Shown here piece by piece: positions 1 through 7,582 of a stretch of DNA of 48,785 bases (its first letter is position 1; each line of letters opens with the position of its first letter). The stretch spans positions 1 through 48,785 of the forward strand of contig JBARKJ010000056.1 of the NCBI GenBank assembly GCA_049801375.1. The letters are read 5' to 3'. This stretch comes from JBARKJ01 sp049801375 (GTDB lineage: Bacteria; Nitrospirota; JACRHJ01). The notes under the pieces were generated by a model that saw only the letters and a program-made list of their open reading frames with translations, did not search any database and was not told the origin of the DNA. The position numbers and the translations under genes were made by a program.

Positions 1-455
1 AGCCCGAAGTGGTTGTAGTTGCGCCAAAGCGCCCACCCCGTGTAATTGATTTTTAAAATATCCCTGTACCCGAGAGATGCATCCGCCGTCCAGCTGTTCG
101 GGTTCATCCAGTCCAGGTCGGCTTCCCATCTGCTGGGGAGCGGGACGTAAAGCATTTTTAATCCGCCTACGACGCTGCTGGAAGGATATTCGTATTCGGC
201 GGCTTTCCTGGAGCCCTGCAGGTCGAAGAACCTGTAGCCAAGCCAGGTATCGGTTTCCGGCGCCAGCGAGTAATGCGTCACTTCCGCCTCGGGAGCCTCC
301 GGCGTTTCTTCCTCCTGCTGATCCTCCACGTCCTGTGTGCCTTGCGCTTCATCCGGCGCTGTCAGAGCTGGCGCCGGCGCCTTTTCGTCCGCAAATGCCT
401 TGCCGCCCAGAAGGACAGCAGTAAGGACCAGCAAGGCGATCAATATGTTTTTCAT
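1..455 (-). CDS. MtrB/PioB-like outer-membrane beta-barrel, N-terminal part (cut by window edge)
   Basis: The frame opens at ATG 455 behind a good Shine-Dalgarno (AAAAGGAG) and runs off the left edge, so about 151 residues are visible. They begin with a signal peptide (MKNILIALLV..., cleavage likely after AFA). An acidic, proline-rich linker follows, then strand-like sequence with YRFFDLQGSRKAAEYEYP and aromatic-rich alternation (SRWEADLDWMN, ASLGYRDILKINY). This pattern recalls the first strands of decaheme-associated outer-membrane proteins of the MtrB/PioB type, which sheathe a decaheme cytochrome and let electrons cross the outer membrane. The decaheme gene lies 19 bases upstream on the same strand, the usual cytochrome-then-barrel order. 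The N-terminal CXXC of Shewanella MtrB is not seen in the visible part. The family call rests on a short N-terminus plus context, so another porin-like barrel is possible. Confidence 0.72.
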   Translation of the reverse strand, partial: MKNILIALLVLTAVLLGGKAFADEKAPAPALTAPDEAQGTQDVEDQQEEETPEAPEAEVTHYSLAPETDTWLGYRFFDLQGSRKAAEYEYPSSSVVGGLKMLYVPLPSRWEADLDWMNPNSWTADASLGYRDILKINYTGWALWRNYNHFG

Positions 456-474
456 AAAATCACTCCTTTTGGTC

Positions 475-1449
475 CTAACGTGTGAAAGCGCCTCCGTTAC
501 CCAAATCCGGGGTATCGGAACCATGTATCTCAGTATGACAGTCGGTGCATTTGTTGCGTTGTATCTCTTCAGGGTTATTTATCAGGCTGTGGTGGTCGTG
601 GCACTGGTAGCAGAGGTACGGCATGCGGACCTTCAGCATGTTCAGGTTCACCGAGCCGTGCGGCGCATGGCAGTTCCGGCAATCATTCGTTATGTCTGCG
701 TGCTCGAAAGCGAACGGCCCTGCTTTTTCAGCATGACAGTTGCCGCAGAGTTGTTTCATGTCTCCCTCTTTCAGCTGCTTCTCAAACGCTGAACCGTGGG
801 GGTCGTGGCAGTCCAGGCATGTGACCCTGCCTTCGTTGACCGGGTGGTGGTTCGGGAGCGAGAACTCGGCCTTTATATACGGATGACACTTGTAACAAAG
901 GGCCGCCACGTCCTTAGCACGCACCTTCAGGTCCACGCCCCGATGGACTTTATGGCAGTCGAAGCAGGAGACGCCGGAGATGTTGTGGATGCTCGAATTC
1001 CAGTACTGCAGGTTAAACGTGGCGTTGGCTGTATGGCATTTAAGACAGATGAGAGATTGCGCCTGCTTCGGCAGGTTTTCAAGATCTATGAATGTAGAGA
1101 AATCGCAAGTCGGCTTGCCGTTTATGACCTTTATATTGGCGATTGCCAGACTGCCCGGGCCGTGGCAGGACTCGCAGTTTACCAGCGGAAGCCCGGAACC
1201 GGGACTCAGCTGCGCCCCCATCGTGGATGCGTCAAACCACTTCTTGTACTGGTCGTGCTCGTGGCACTTGGCAAGACATGCATCATTACCTACGTAATCC
1301 GCGTCCAGCCTTCCAGCAATCAGCTTTTCATACTCGCTTACCGGTATTATAGGGCTGCTTTCCTGCAGGCTCGCGCATCCCGCCGCTGCAATAACCGCCG
1401 CGAGAAGTATCGCCAATACTACAGGCCTTCCCCTCCCCCTTTTAAACAT
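475..1449 (-). CDS. Periplasmic decaheme c-type cytochrome, MtrA/DmsE/PioA-like lipoprotein
   Basis: The protein holds exactly ten CXXCH haem-binding motifs (CLAKCH, CESCH, CLKCH, CFDCH, CYKCH, CLDCH, CGNCH, CRNCH, CYQCH, CTDCH) in about 320 residues, the size and haem count of the MtrA/DmsE/PioA family. I place the start at ATG 1449 rather than the in-frame ATG 1470, because a near-perfect Shine-Dalgarno (AAGGAGG) lies just before 1449 and inside the longer form. From there the N-terminus is a clean lipoprotein signal: basic MFKRGRGR, a hydrophobic run, then AAGC with Cys25 and Ala at +2, which predicts outer-membrane sorting. The likely role is a periplasmic electron wire that docks into the barrel encoded directly downstream. 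The natural electron acceptor (metal oxide, DMSO-like compound, partner cell) cannot be read from the sequence. The 91-base gap upstream shows no convincing promoter or terminator. Confidence 0.93.
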   Translation of the reverse strand: MFKRGRGRPVVLAILLAAVIAAAGCASLQESSPIIPVSEYEKLIAGRLDADYVGNDACLAKCHEHDQYKKWFDASTMGAQLSPGSGLPLVNCESCHGPGSLAIANIKVINGKPTCDFSTFIDLENLPKQAQSLICLKCHTANATFNLQYWNSSIHNISGVSCFDCHKVHRGVDLKVRAKDVAALCYKCHPYIKAEFSLPNHHPVNEGRVTCLDCHDPHGSAFEKQLKEGDMKQLCGNCHAEKAGPFAFEHADITNDCRNCHAPHGSVNLNMLKVRMPYLCYQCHDHHSLINNPEEIQRNKCTDCHTEIHGSDTPDLGNGGAFTR

Positions 1450-1540
1450 CCTGCGCCTCCTTCTGGACATAAAACTCGTTAAAAAACTTAAAACTGTTGC
1501 CCCGTTTATTGCCTTTTATATCCCCTTATTACTTGCTTGC

Positions 1541-2278
1541 TTAAGCGGACAGCGCCCTGGACGCCCTTATGAGTATAAGGAGCCTATCCTCCGCTCTACC
1601 CACGCCCTCTATGTACTCCGCCTCATTTCCGTCTATCACCGCCGGAGCGGATTCGATTCCCTTTTCCGGCACGGCGGTCACGCCCGTTATCCTGTCCACT
1701 ACCATCCCCGAGAGAGACCCGCCGTCTGAGACAACGACTATCCTCGTATAGCGTGTGGGCTTAAGTTCGCCCAAACCGAGGCGTTTCTTTACGTCGAACA
1801 CCGGCAGAATAATTCCCCTGAGTGAAATGATGCCTATGATATATTCCGGCGAGCGAGGGACCTTCGTAGGCTTCCTCCACCTTATTATCTCCCGCGCCTC
1901 CTCCATCTTGAGCGCGTACTCCTCGTCTCCCAGCATGAACGCCAGAAGCTCCATCTTTCCGGAGGATTCAGTTTTAACCTCCGCCGCGGGCGCGGCTGAA
2001 ATTTCCGCTTCCTTACGGATCTCTTCAGGCGCTGCCTCTTCCGCGACTGGCGAAGGAGCGGTAGCGGGCTTGACGGCATCTGCAACGGAAACAGCCTGAA
2101 TGGCTGCCTTCTCATGACGCCTTTCGGTCTTCTTCACGGCACTTTCTCTCGCAGGAGCAGGTCCCGGAACGCGTGGTACTTCAGGTTCCGGAACGGGCGG
2201 TACTTTGGCCTCTGCTTCCTTCGCTTCCTTCGCCGCCTTGGCCTCTTTCGCCTTTTTTCTTATATCTATTAAATCCAT
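1541..2278 (-). CDS. cheW: CheW-like coupling protein with long disordered N-terminus
   Basis: Residues about 105-245 form a CheW/SH3-like domain (MELLAFMLGDEEYALKM, IIGIISLRGIILPVFDVKKRLGL, GMVVDRITGV). This is the fold that links CheA to receptors. The first 100 or so residues are low-complexity: a Lys/Glu/Ala stretch (KEAKAAKEAKEAEAK) followed by a Pro/Ala/Glu-rich linker. A normal CheW is about 150-170 residues, so this one carries a tether. It is the last gene of a five-gene chemosensory operon, one base after the stop of the ATPase gene. The domain is clear. Whether it couples to a methyl-accepting protein is unknown, because none is encoded nearby. Confidence 0.88.
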   Translation of the reverse strand: MDLIDIRKKAKEAKAAKEAKEAEAKVPPVPEPEVPRVPGPAPARESAVKKTERRHEKAAIQAVSVADAVKPATAPSPVAEEAAPEEIRKEAEISAAPAAEVKTESSGKMELLAFMLGDEEYALKMEEAREIIRWRKPTKVPRSPEYIIGIISLRGIILPVFDVKKRLGLGELKPTRYTRIVVVSDGGSLSGMVVDRITGVTAVPEKGIESAPAVIDGNEAEYIEGVGRAEDRLLILIRASRALSA

Positions 2279-2279
2279 C

Positions 2280-3086
2280 TTAGTCTAAAAATCCCAGGTC
2301 TTTTATAACGTCTTCGATGATGCCCGCGCCGACAAAGGCCTCCCCGGCACCGAAACCGGTAAGGAGCGCGCCCGTGGCTATTGTGTTTATAAGCCTCGGC
2401 ACGCCTCCGGAACGAGCGTGCATCAGCTCGATTGCGCCATCGCTAAAAAGTTTCTCATCCCTTCCCGCCACCATAAGGCGGTGCCTGACGTAAACTTCCG
2501 TCTCTTCTTTCGTAAGGGGCGGGAGGTGATACGCGATGCCTATCCTCTGCCTTAGCGCCTTGTATGCCGGTCGTTTAAGCCTGTCCCTAAGCTCCGTCTG
2601 GCCAACCAGCATGAGCGTCAGGAGGTTCATGTCGTCCAGCTGGTAGTTGGTCAGAAGTCTTATTTCCTCGAAGGTATCTTTTCCCGGTATCAACTGCGCC
2701 TCGTCTATGATGACCACGGGAGAAATCCCTTTTTCATGGAACTCGTACAGACTGGCGTTTATCTGTTCGACCAGGTCCGCCTTGTAGTGCATCGGCTTCT
2801 CCGCCCCAAGCTTCTTTGCCAACGCCCGGAGGAACTGCGCCGGGGAGAGCCGCGGGTTCGTTATCAGTACCGGCCTGTTGGAGCTTTCCAGGGAGTCTAT
2901 AAGGGCGCGGGTAAGGGTGGTCTTGCCGGAGCCTACTTCCCCGGTCAGAAGTGCGAACTCCCGCTCCTCCACGGCGTACTGGAGTCGGGCAAGCGCCTCC
3001 GCGTGCGACCGGCTCATGTACAGAAAAGCCGGGTCCGGAGTCTTGGAAAAGCACCTTGTTTTAAGTCCGTAGAACTCTTCGTACAT
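2280..3086 (-). CDS. ExeA/GspA-like AAA+ ATPase
   Basis: This 268-residue protein starts with MYEEFYGL, the usual opening of ExeA-family ATPases. It carries Walker A GEVGSGKTT (residues 49-57), Walker B VVIIDEAQ (124-131), a sensor region LVGQTEL and the typical end RSGGVPRLINTIA. ExeA/GspA proteins were named for assembling the type II secretin, but this short cytoplasmic form lacks the membrane segment and peptidoglycan-binding domain of true GspA. Related stand-alone ATPases occur with transposition genes and in polysaccharide or signalling loci. Here it sits between cheA and cheW, five bases after cheA, which suggests an energy-dependent step in this pathway. That role is inferred from position only. 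Confidence 0.82.
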   Translation of the reverse strand: MYEEFYGLKTRCFSKTPDPAFLYMSRSHAEALARLQYAVEEREFALLTGEVGSGKTTLTRALIDSLESSNRPVLITNPRLSPAQFLRALAKKLGAEKPMHYKADLVEQINASLYEFHEKGISPVVIIDEAQLIPGKDTFEEIRLLTNYQLDDMNLLTLMLVGQTELRDRLKRPAYKALRQRIGIAYHLPPLTKEETEVYVRHRLMVAGRDEKLFSDGAIELMHARSGGVPRLINTIATGALLTGFGAGEAFVGAGIIEDVIKDLGFLD

Positions 3087-3091
3087 GTTTC

Positions 3092-5074
3092 CTATACCGC
3101 CTGCCTTTTCCTTGTCGATTCGCTGATCAGGGCCTCGAGGTCCAGGATTAATACCACCTCGTTATCCCCCAGTTCCGTCGCCCCTGCAATGCCATGTATA
3201 TCCTTCAGTTTTTCTCCCAGGCTCTTTATGACCACTTCCTGCTGGCCCAGGAGCCTGTCCACCACGAAACCCAGCCTGCTCTCGGCCAGGCCCGCCACGA
3301 CGACATACATAAACTCCTGGCCGCCTTTTTTGGGCAGCCCGAAAATTTCATCCAGCTTCAAAAGCGGCAGGGTCTCCCCGCGAAGCGTGATGACCTCGCG
3401 CCGCTCCACGCTGTCCACCTTGTCCGGCGTAAGCATCAGCGTCTCCGATACGGCCGACAGCGGCATGGCGAACTTCTCGCCGCCCGCTTCCACCATCAGC
3501 CCCTTTATTATCGCAAGCGTGATGGGCAGGGTAATGGTGATGCTGGTCCCCCTGCCTATCGCCGTATCTATGTCTATGGTGCCGGACAGCTTCGCGACGT
3601 TTCTCCTGACCACGTCCATCCCCACGCCGCGGCCCGAGACCTCGCTTACCTGCTCCTTCGTGGAGAACCCCGGCAGGAATATCAAGTCCAGCATCTCCCG
3701 ACGGGTCAGCGTGAGGGACGGGTCCACCAGCTCTTTTTCCACCGCCTTGCGCCAGAGCCTCTCCGGGTCCAGCCCGCCGCCGTCGTCCTCCACAGATATG
3801 GCGACTCTGTTCCCTTTCGGATAGGCGTTCAGGCGTATCTTGCCGCGCGCAGGCTTTCCCCGCCTGGCCCGCTCCTGGGCCGGCTCTATGCCGTGGTCTA
3901 TGGAGTTCCTTATCAGGTGCATGAGCGGGTCCGAGATTTCTTCCACCACCAGCTTGTCAAGCTCGGTGTCCTCGCCCAGCATCTCCATATCGATGTCCTT
4001 GCCCGCGTCCATTGCATATTTCCTTACCGCCTGAGACAGCCTTGTGAATATCTGACCGATGGGGACCATCCGGACTTCGATAACCCCCTCCTGAAGCTCC
4101 GTGAGCTTTCTCTCCAGAAGGCGCGACGCTTTGGAAAGGTCTACCGCCAGACCTTGAAATCCCTGGATGGCCCTCAGGTCCTTGCTCAGCCGGGCGATCA
4201 CGTTCTTGGAGAGCACCAGCTCTCCTACTATGTTCATTATCCGGTCAAGGCGGGCAATGTCCACGCGTATGGTCTTGGAGAAGCTCCGCAGGGTCTGCGT
4301 GTCCAATTCCGCCTTCTTCTGGACCGCCTTATATTTTATTACCGAGACCTCTACGCCCGGCCCGGATACCTCCGAGACGAACTTCTCCATCGGTTCCTTC
4401 GTCCCCACCACAATATTAAACTCTATAGCCATCTCAGGGCCAGTCCCTGTGGAGGGAAGCGTGCTGATTATCTCGCCCATCACCTTCAGCCGGTCGTTAA
4501 GCGAGGTCAGGTCCTTGTCGAAGCTCGACATGTCGAACCGGGCGGTAACCAGATATATCGAGTTCTTCGCCTTCACGTTCTCGCGGAGGCGGTGCTCCTC
4601 GTATTCGGTCAAGACCTTCACTATAGAGGCGTCTATCTCTATCTCGTCGATTATGTCTTTCGCGTCCCGGCCGCGGCCCTTGGACAGCGAGTCCTCGATC
4701 ATGGAGGATATGTCGGCATAGTCCGAGCTTTCGGTGCCGCCGCGGCTTATTTCCTCGGAGAGGACTTTCAGCCTGTCCAGCGCGGCAAATATCACGGATG
4801 TCACTTCATGGGAAATTTCGAGTTTGCCCAGACGGAGGGCGTCGAGCAGCGATTCGAGCTTGTGGGAGAGTTGGGAGACTCCTTCAAAGCCGAACATGCC
4901 GGAGAGACCCTTCAAGGAATGGACGCCGCGGAAGATGGCATTCACGACGTCCGGGTCTATCCGCCCGGACTGGGTCATGCCGTCCATGCGGGTCAAATGC
5001 TGGCCGAGGTCTTCGAGGATATCCTCCGTCTCAGCCAGGAACTCTCCCCTGGACCTCTCGTCTTTCCCTGTCAT
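3092..5074 (-). CDS. cheA: Chemotaxis-type histidine kinase CheA
   Basis: The 660-residue protein has the CheA domain order. An N-terminal Hpt domain carries the phospho-accepting His52 in GVHSLKGLSGMFG. A linker of roughly 120 residues has no obvious P2 match. Next come the dimerisation helices (RLDRIMNIVGELVLSKN), the ATP-binding domain with N-box HLIRNSIDHGIE and glycine boxes VEDDGGGLD and GRGVGMDVV, and a C-terminal CheW-like P5 domain. Catalytic motifs are intact, so it should autophosphorylate and pass phosphate to the CheY encoded upstream. There is no receiver domain at the C-terminus. The start ATG 5074 has GGAGAG in front. It is the core of the operon at 1541-6674. Confidence 0.95.
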   Translation of the reverse strand: MTGKDERSRGEFLAETEDILEDLGQHLTRMDGMTQSGRIDPDVVNAIFRGVHSLKGLSGMFGFEGVSQLSHKLESLLDALRLGKLEISHEVTSVIFAALDRLKVLSEEISRGGTESSDYADISSMIEDSLSKGRGRDAKDIIDEIEIDASIVKVLTEYEEHRLRENVKAKNSIYLVTARFDMSSFDKDLTSLNDRLKVMGEIISTLPSTGTGPEMAIEFNIVVGTKEPMEKFVSEVSGPGVEVSVIKYKAVQKKAELDTQTLRSFSKTIRVDIARLDRIMNIVGELVLSKNVIARLSKDLRAIQGFQGLAVDLSKASRLLERKLTELQEGVIEVRMVPIGQIFTRLSQAVRKYAMDAGKDIDMEMLGEDTELDKLVVEEISDPLMHLIRNSIDHGIEPAQERARRGKPARGKIRLNAYPKGNRVAISVEDDGGGLDPERLWRKAVEKELVDPSLTLTRREMLDLIFLPGFSTKEQVSEVSGRGVGMDVVRRNVAKLSGTIDIDTAIGRGTSITITLPITLAIIKGLMVEAGGEKFAMPLSAVSETLMLTPDKVDSVERREVITLRGETLPLLKLDEIFGLPKKGGQEFMYVVVAGLAESRLGFVVDRLLGQQEVVIKSLGEKLKDIHGIAGATELGDNEVVLILDLEALISESTRKRQAV

Positions 5075-5104
5075 ACAGCTCTCTCCAGAACACCCGCCGG
5101 GTGT

Positions 5105-5473
5105 TTATTCAAGGACTTTCCGTACGAGCTCCTGCAGCTCGTTTCCCTTGAAAGGCTTCACGATATATCCCGATGCGCCGAGGTTCAGTCCGCGCTCCCT
5201 GTCCTCGTCGCTTCTCTCCGTGCTGACGATTATAAGGGGAATTCCCTTGTACTGCGGATGGCCCCTGACGAAGCTGATCAGTTCCAGGCCGTTTATGTCG
5301 GGCATGTTTATGTCGGTAATTATCAGGTCGTACTTGCGCGCGGGCAGGACTTTAAGCGCTTCGAAGCCGCTCGCGGCTTCGAAGGTTGAAAAACCGGGCA
5401 TCTGCTCGACGGTGGCCCGGATAAGACCTCTCATGGCTCGGGAATCTTCAACTATCAGAATTGTATAGGCCAT
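5105..5473 (-). CDS. cheY: CheY-like single-domain response regulator
   Basis: From ATG 5473 the product is 122 residues, exactly one receiver domain. A longer in-frame extension upstream lies inside the preceding gene and is unlikely to be used. Visible receiver residues are the acidic pair Glu9-Asp10, the phosphorylation site Asp54 (LIITDINMP), the switch position Thr85 (IIVSTE) and Lys106 (VKPFKG). There is no output domain, so it acts by protein contact like CheY. The start lies four bases after the stop of the DUF4388 gene and cheA follows 30 bases downstream, so the three should be co-transcribed. The target could be a motor, a pilus or the ExeA-like ATPase; the sequence does not say. 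Confidence 0.93.
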   Translation of the reverse strand: MAYTILIVEDSRAMRGLIRATVEQMPGFSTFEAASGFEALKVLPARKYDLIITDINMPDINGLELISFVRGHPQYKGIPLIIVSTERSDEDRERGLNLGASGYIVKPFKGNELQELVRKVLE

Positions 5474-5477
5474 AGAT

Positions 5478-6674
5478 TTATCTGCTTCCCCTTGCCAACT
5501 GTTTTTCGAGGTCTGAAATCTTTCGTTCGAGAAGCGCTTTTTCCATTGCCAGGCCCGCCTGATGCATAAATATCTCAAGACCCGAGATATTCGGTATGGC
5601 CTTGTCTTCGGGGAGGTTGTCGCCGTAAAGGATGGCGGCCACCCTGCCGTTGCTTATCACCGGCACCAGGAAAAATTCTTTCGGTTCCCTGCCGCCCAGT
5701 TCCTTTATCAGGTAAATGTCCCAGGCGCTGTTAGAGAAACCGCTTATCTTCACCCGCTTGTCGCGTATGACTTCAGAGAAGATGGACGCCTCTTTCGTCG
5801 GGACCTTTATCTCCCTGACGCGCTTGTCCGGGGACTCGTCCTTATACCCGATCCCGAACTGTCCAAGGCCCCTGACCTCGTCTCTGGTCACCATGAACAG
5901 GACGGCCCGGTTCACCACCTCGCTCGCGTACCGAAGGACCAGCAGCGTTATCTCCGCCGTCGCCGAAGGGAACCTGAGCTCCTCGAACATCGCCTTCAGC
6001 GTGTTTAAATCCTTACCGCGGTCCGCCGCCGCTTTCTCCTCCAGCGACGGTTCGGTTTGCGGGGCGACACCCTGCTCCTGTAAAAACTGCGCGAACTCCG
6101 ATACCTTTTTTTTGGCCTCAGGCACAGGCGTGGGCTGTGCGGGCTTTGTCTTCTTGTCCCGCTTCTTCTCGTCCATCACCCGGGCGCTCTCCATCAGGAG
6201 ATATTCCGGGTTAAGGCCGGCTTTAAGAAGGAACTCCTGGGTCACCACCTCTATTTTGTCCGAGGAAGTAACGTCGCCCAGGTCGAAATTGAAGAAGCCC
6301 TCTTCCCAGGCCAGGAGCGAATAGATCATATTCTCTATCTGGCCCCGGATGGTCTCTTCGAGCACGTCCTGGGATATGGCTCCCATCTCGACCATTATCT
6401 GGCCCAGGCGCTTCGTGCCCTTAACCCTCTTCTGGGCTTCGAGAGCGCGCGTCAGGTCGTTTTCGGAGACAGACCCCTTTGATATAAGGATATTCCCAAG
6501 CGTATCCCGGAGGTTATCCGTAGCCGCCTGGATTATCTGCCCGTTCCTGAAAACGACTACAGCGGAACCCTTTGCCTTATTCTTCAGGATAAGGGTCCCG
6601 GTCTTCTTGCTAAGGCTTATAATCTGGAAGATATCTGAAAGTGCCAGGTCCTCCAGGCGTCCAACAAGGCTCAT
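5478..6674 (-). CDS. DUF4388 signalling protein with C-terminal GAF-like domain
   Basis: The first 150 or so residues match the DUF4388 (PatA-type N-terminal) pattern: MSLVGRLEDLALSDIFQII, then KKTGTLILKNKAKGSAVVVF, GQIIQA and later LLAWEEGFFNFDLGDV. A charged Pro/Lys linker (about 165-205) leads to a C-terminal domain that looks GAF-like, with VNRAVLFMVTRDEVRGLGQFGIG and FFLVPVISNGRVAAILYGDN. It ends in a short coiled coil. DUF4388 proteins are common in myxobacteria and related groups near gliding, pilus and chemosensory genes. As first gene of the chemosensory operon it is a candidate sensory input. The ligand is unknown and the GAF assignment is by motif only. Confidence 0.8.
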   Translation of the reverse strand: MSLVGRLEDLALSDIFQIISLSKKTGTLILKNKAKGSAVVVFRNGQIIQAATDNLRDTLGNILISKGSVSENDLTRALEAQKRVKGTKRLGQIMVEMGAISQDVLEETIRGQIENMIYSLLAWEEGFFNFDLGDVTSSDKIEVVTQEFLLKAGLNPEYLLMESARVMDEKKRDKKTKPAQPTPVPEAKKKVSEFAQFLQEQGVAPQTEPSLEEKAAADRGKDLNTLKAMFEELRFPSATAEITLLVLRYASEVVNRAVLFMVTRDEVRGLGQFGIGYKDESPDKRVREIKVPTKEASIFSEVIRDKRVKISGFSNSAWDIYLIKELGGREPKEFFLVPVISNGRVAAILYGDNLPEDKAIPNISGLEIFMHQAGLAMEKALLERKISDLEKQLARGSR

Positions 6675-6706
6675 CTGGTCCCCATTTCGGATTTCGGAGT
6701 GTGCCG

Positions 6707-6735
6707 ATTATAACACCTTGAAAAATGATTGTAAA
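6707..6735 (-). promoter_or_regulatory. Sigma70 promoter of the chemosensory operon
   Basis: On the minus strand TTTACA (-35, 6730-6735) is followed after 17 bases by a consensus TATAAT (-10, 6707-6712). Transcription would start near 6700, about 25 bases before the ATG at 6674. This is the only strong promoter seen for the genes down to 1541. Confidence 0.75.
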
Positions 6736-6798
6736 TAAAATCATCGAACCCTTTATTTTTCCTTAGTTTATTATAAAAAAAATTTATATTGAAAAATC

Positions 6799-6828
6799 TT
6801 GACAGCATAACCTCCCCTGATATATAAC
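6799..6828 (+). promoter_or_regulatory. Sigma70 promoter of atpB-atpE
   Basis: A consensus TTGACA (6799-6804) is followed after 16-18 bases by TATATAAC (6821-6828), preceded by a TG that could give an extended -10. The predicted start near 6834 leaves a leader of about 35 bases before atpB. It lies back to back with the chemosensory promoter in the same 193-base intergenic region. Confidence 0.75.
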
Positions 6829-6867
6829 TCTCTGCGGTACTTAAAATTCCATAATATCGAGGTGAAG

Positions 6868-7539
6868 ATGAAAGAAGCGCCACTTTTCATACACGGGCTG
6901 ACCCTGGGTTCGTGGCAGGTGCCCGGTTTCATTGTCTATACCTGGCTTGTAATGGCGATACTCATCATTGTGGCTTTGGCGGTAAGGAGCGGCTTAAAAC
7001 CTGTGCCGGGCGGACTTCAGAACTTGATAGAAGCCTTCGTCGGCGGGATCCGCGACTTCACCGTCACCACGATGGGTCCGCACGGGATGGACTATTTCCC
7101 GCTCATCGGGACGGCGGCCTTCTTCATACTGCTTTCGAACCTCATAGGCGTCATTCCTGGTTTCGAGTCGCCTACCGCCAACCTTAACACTACCGCCGCC
7201 TGCGCTATCGTGGTCTTCGCCTCCACCCATGTGGTCGGCCTCAGGAAGCACGGTTTCCATTACGTAAAGCATTTCATGGGGCCTGTCCTGTGGCTCGCGC
7301 CGATGATGTTCTTTATAGAGGTAATCGGACACATAGCCCGCCCGGTATCCCTCTCGCTTCGTCTATTCGGGAATATCAAGGGCGAGGACCTGGTCGTGCT
7401 GATACTCTTCATGCTGGTGCCTTTAGCCATTCCGGCGGTCATGCTGGGGCTTGCCATATTCACCAGCTTTGTCCAGACTTTCGTGTTCGTCCTTCTTACG
7501 ATGCTGTATATCTCCGGCGCCATGGAAGAGGCGCATTGA
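6868..7539 (+). CDS. atpB: ATP synthase F0 subunit a
   Basis: The 223-residue, strongly hydrophobic protein is subunit a of the F-type ATP synthase, the stator half-channel for ions. It shows the conserved block RPVSLSLRLFGNIKGEDLV, which contains the essential Arg that faces the c-ring carboxylate, plus the preceding EVIGHIARP helix. I choose ATG 6868 with GAGG five bases upstream; a GTG two codons earlier overlaps that Shine-Dalgarno. It is followed by atpE after 43 bases, and no atpI, b, delta or F1 genes are next to it. A separate a-c F0 pair is known in deltaproteobacteria and related phyla. Confidence 0.96.
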   Translation: MKEAPLFIHGLTLGSWQVPGFIVYTWLVMAILIIVALAVRSGLKPVPGGLQNLIEAFVGGIRDFTVTTMGPHGMDYFPLIGTAAFFILLSNLIGVIPGFESPTANLNTTAACAIVVFASTHVVGLRKHGFHYVKHFMGPVLWLAPMMFFIEVIGHIARPVSLSLRLFGNIKGEDLVVLILFMLVPLAIPAVMLGLAIFTSFVQTFVFVLLTMLYISGAMEEAH

Positions 7540-7582
7540 AGATAAAGGGATCCATCAAATGGGAAAGGAGGAATTTTAAATT

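Noticed and set aside
2280..3086. Type II secretion ATPase GspA/ExeA
   Set aside because: The membrane segment and peptidoglycan-binding domain of true GspA are missing and no other secretion genes are nearby.
2736..3824. 362-residue open frame on the plus strand
   Set aside because: Antisense to the ATPase and cheA genes; Ser/Pro-rich mirror of Arg/Glu/Gly codons with no domain.
3194..5389. 731-residue open frame on the plus strand
   Set aside because: It lies antisense to cheA and cheY, which have complete catalytic motifs. The translation has no recognisable domain and is a by-product of GC-rich codon usage.
6671..6883. 70-residue open frame on the minus strand in the chemosensory/atpB gap
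   Set aside because: It runs through both divergent promoters, lacks a Shine-Dalgarno and has no similarity to anything recognised.
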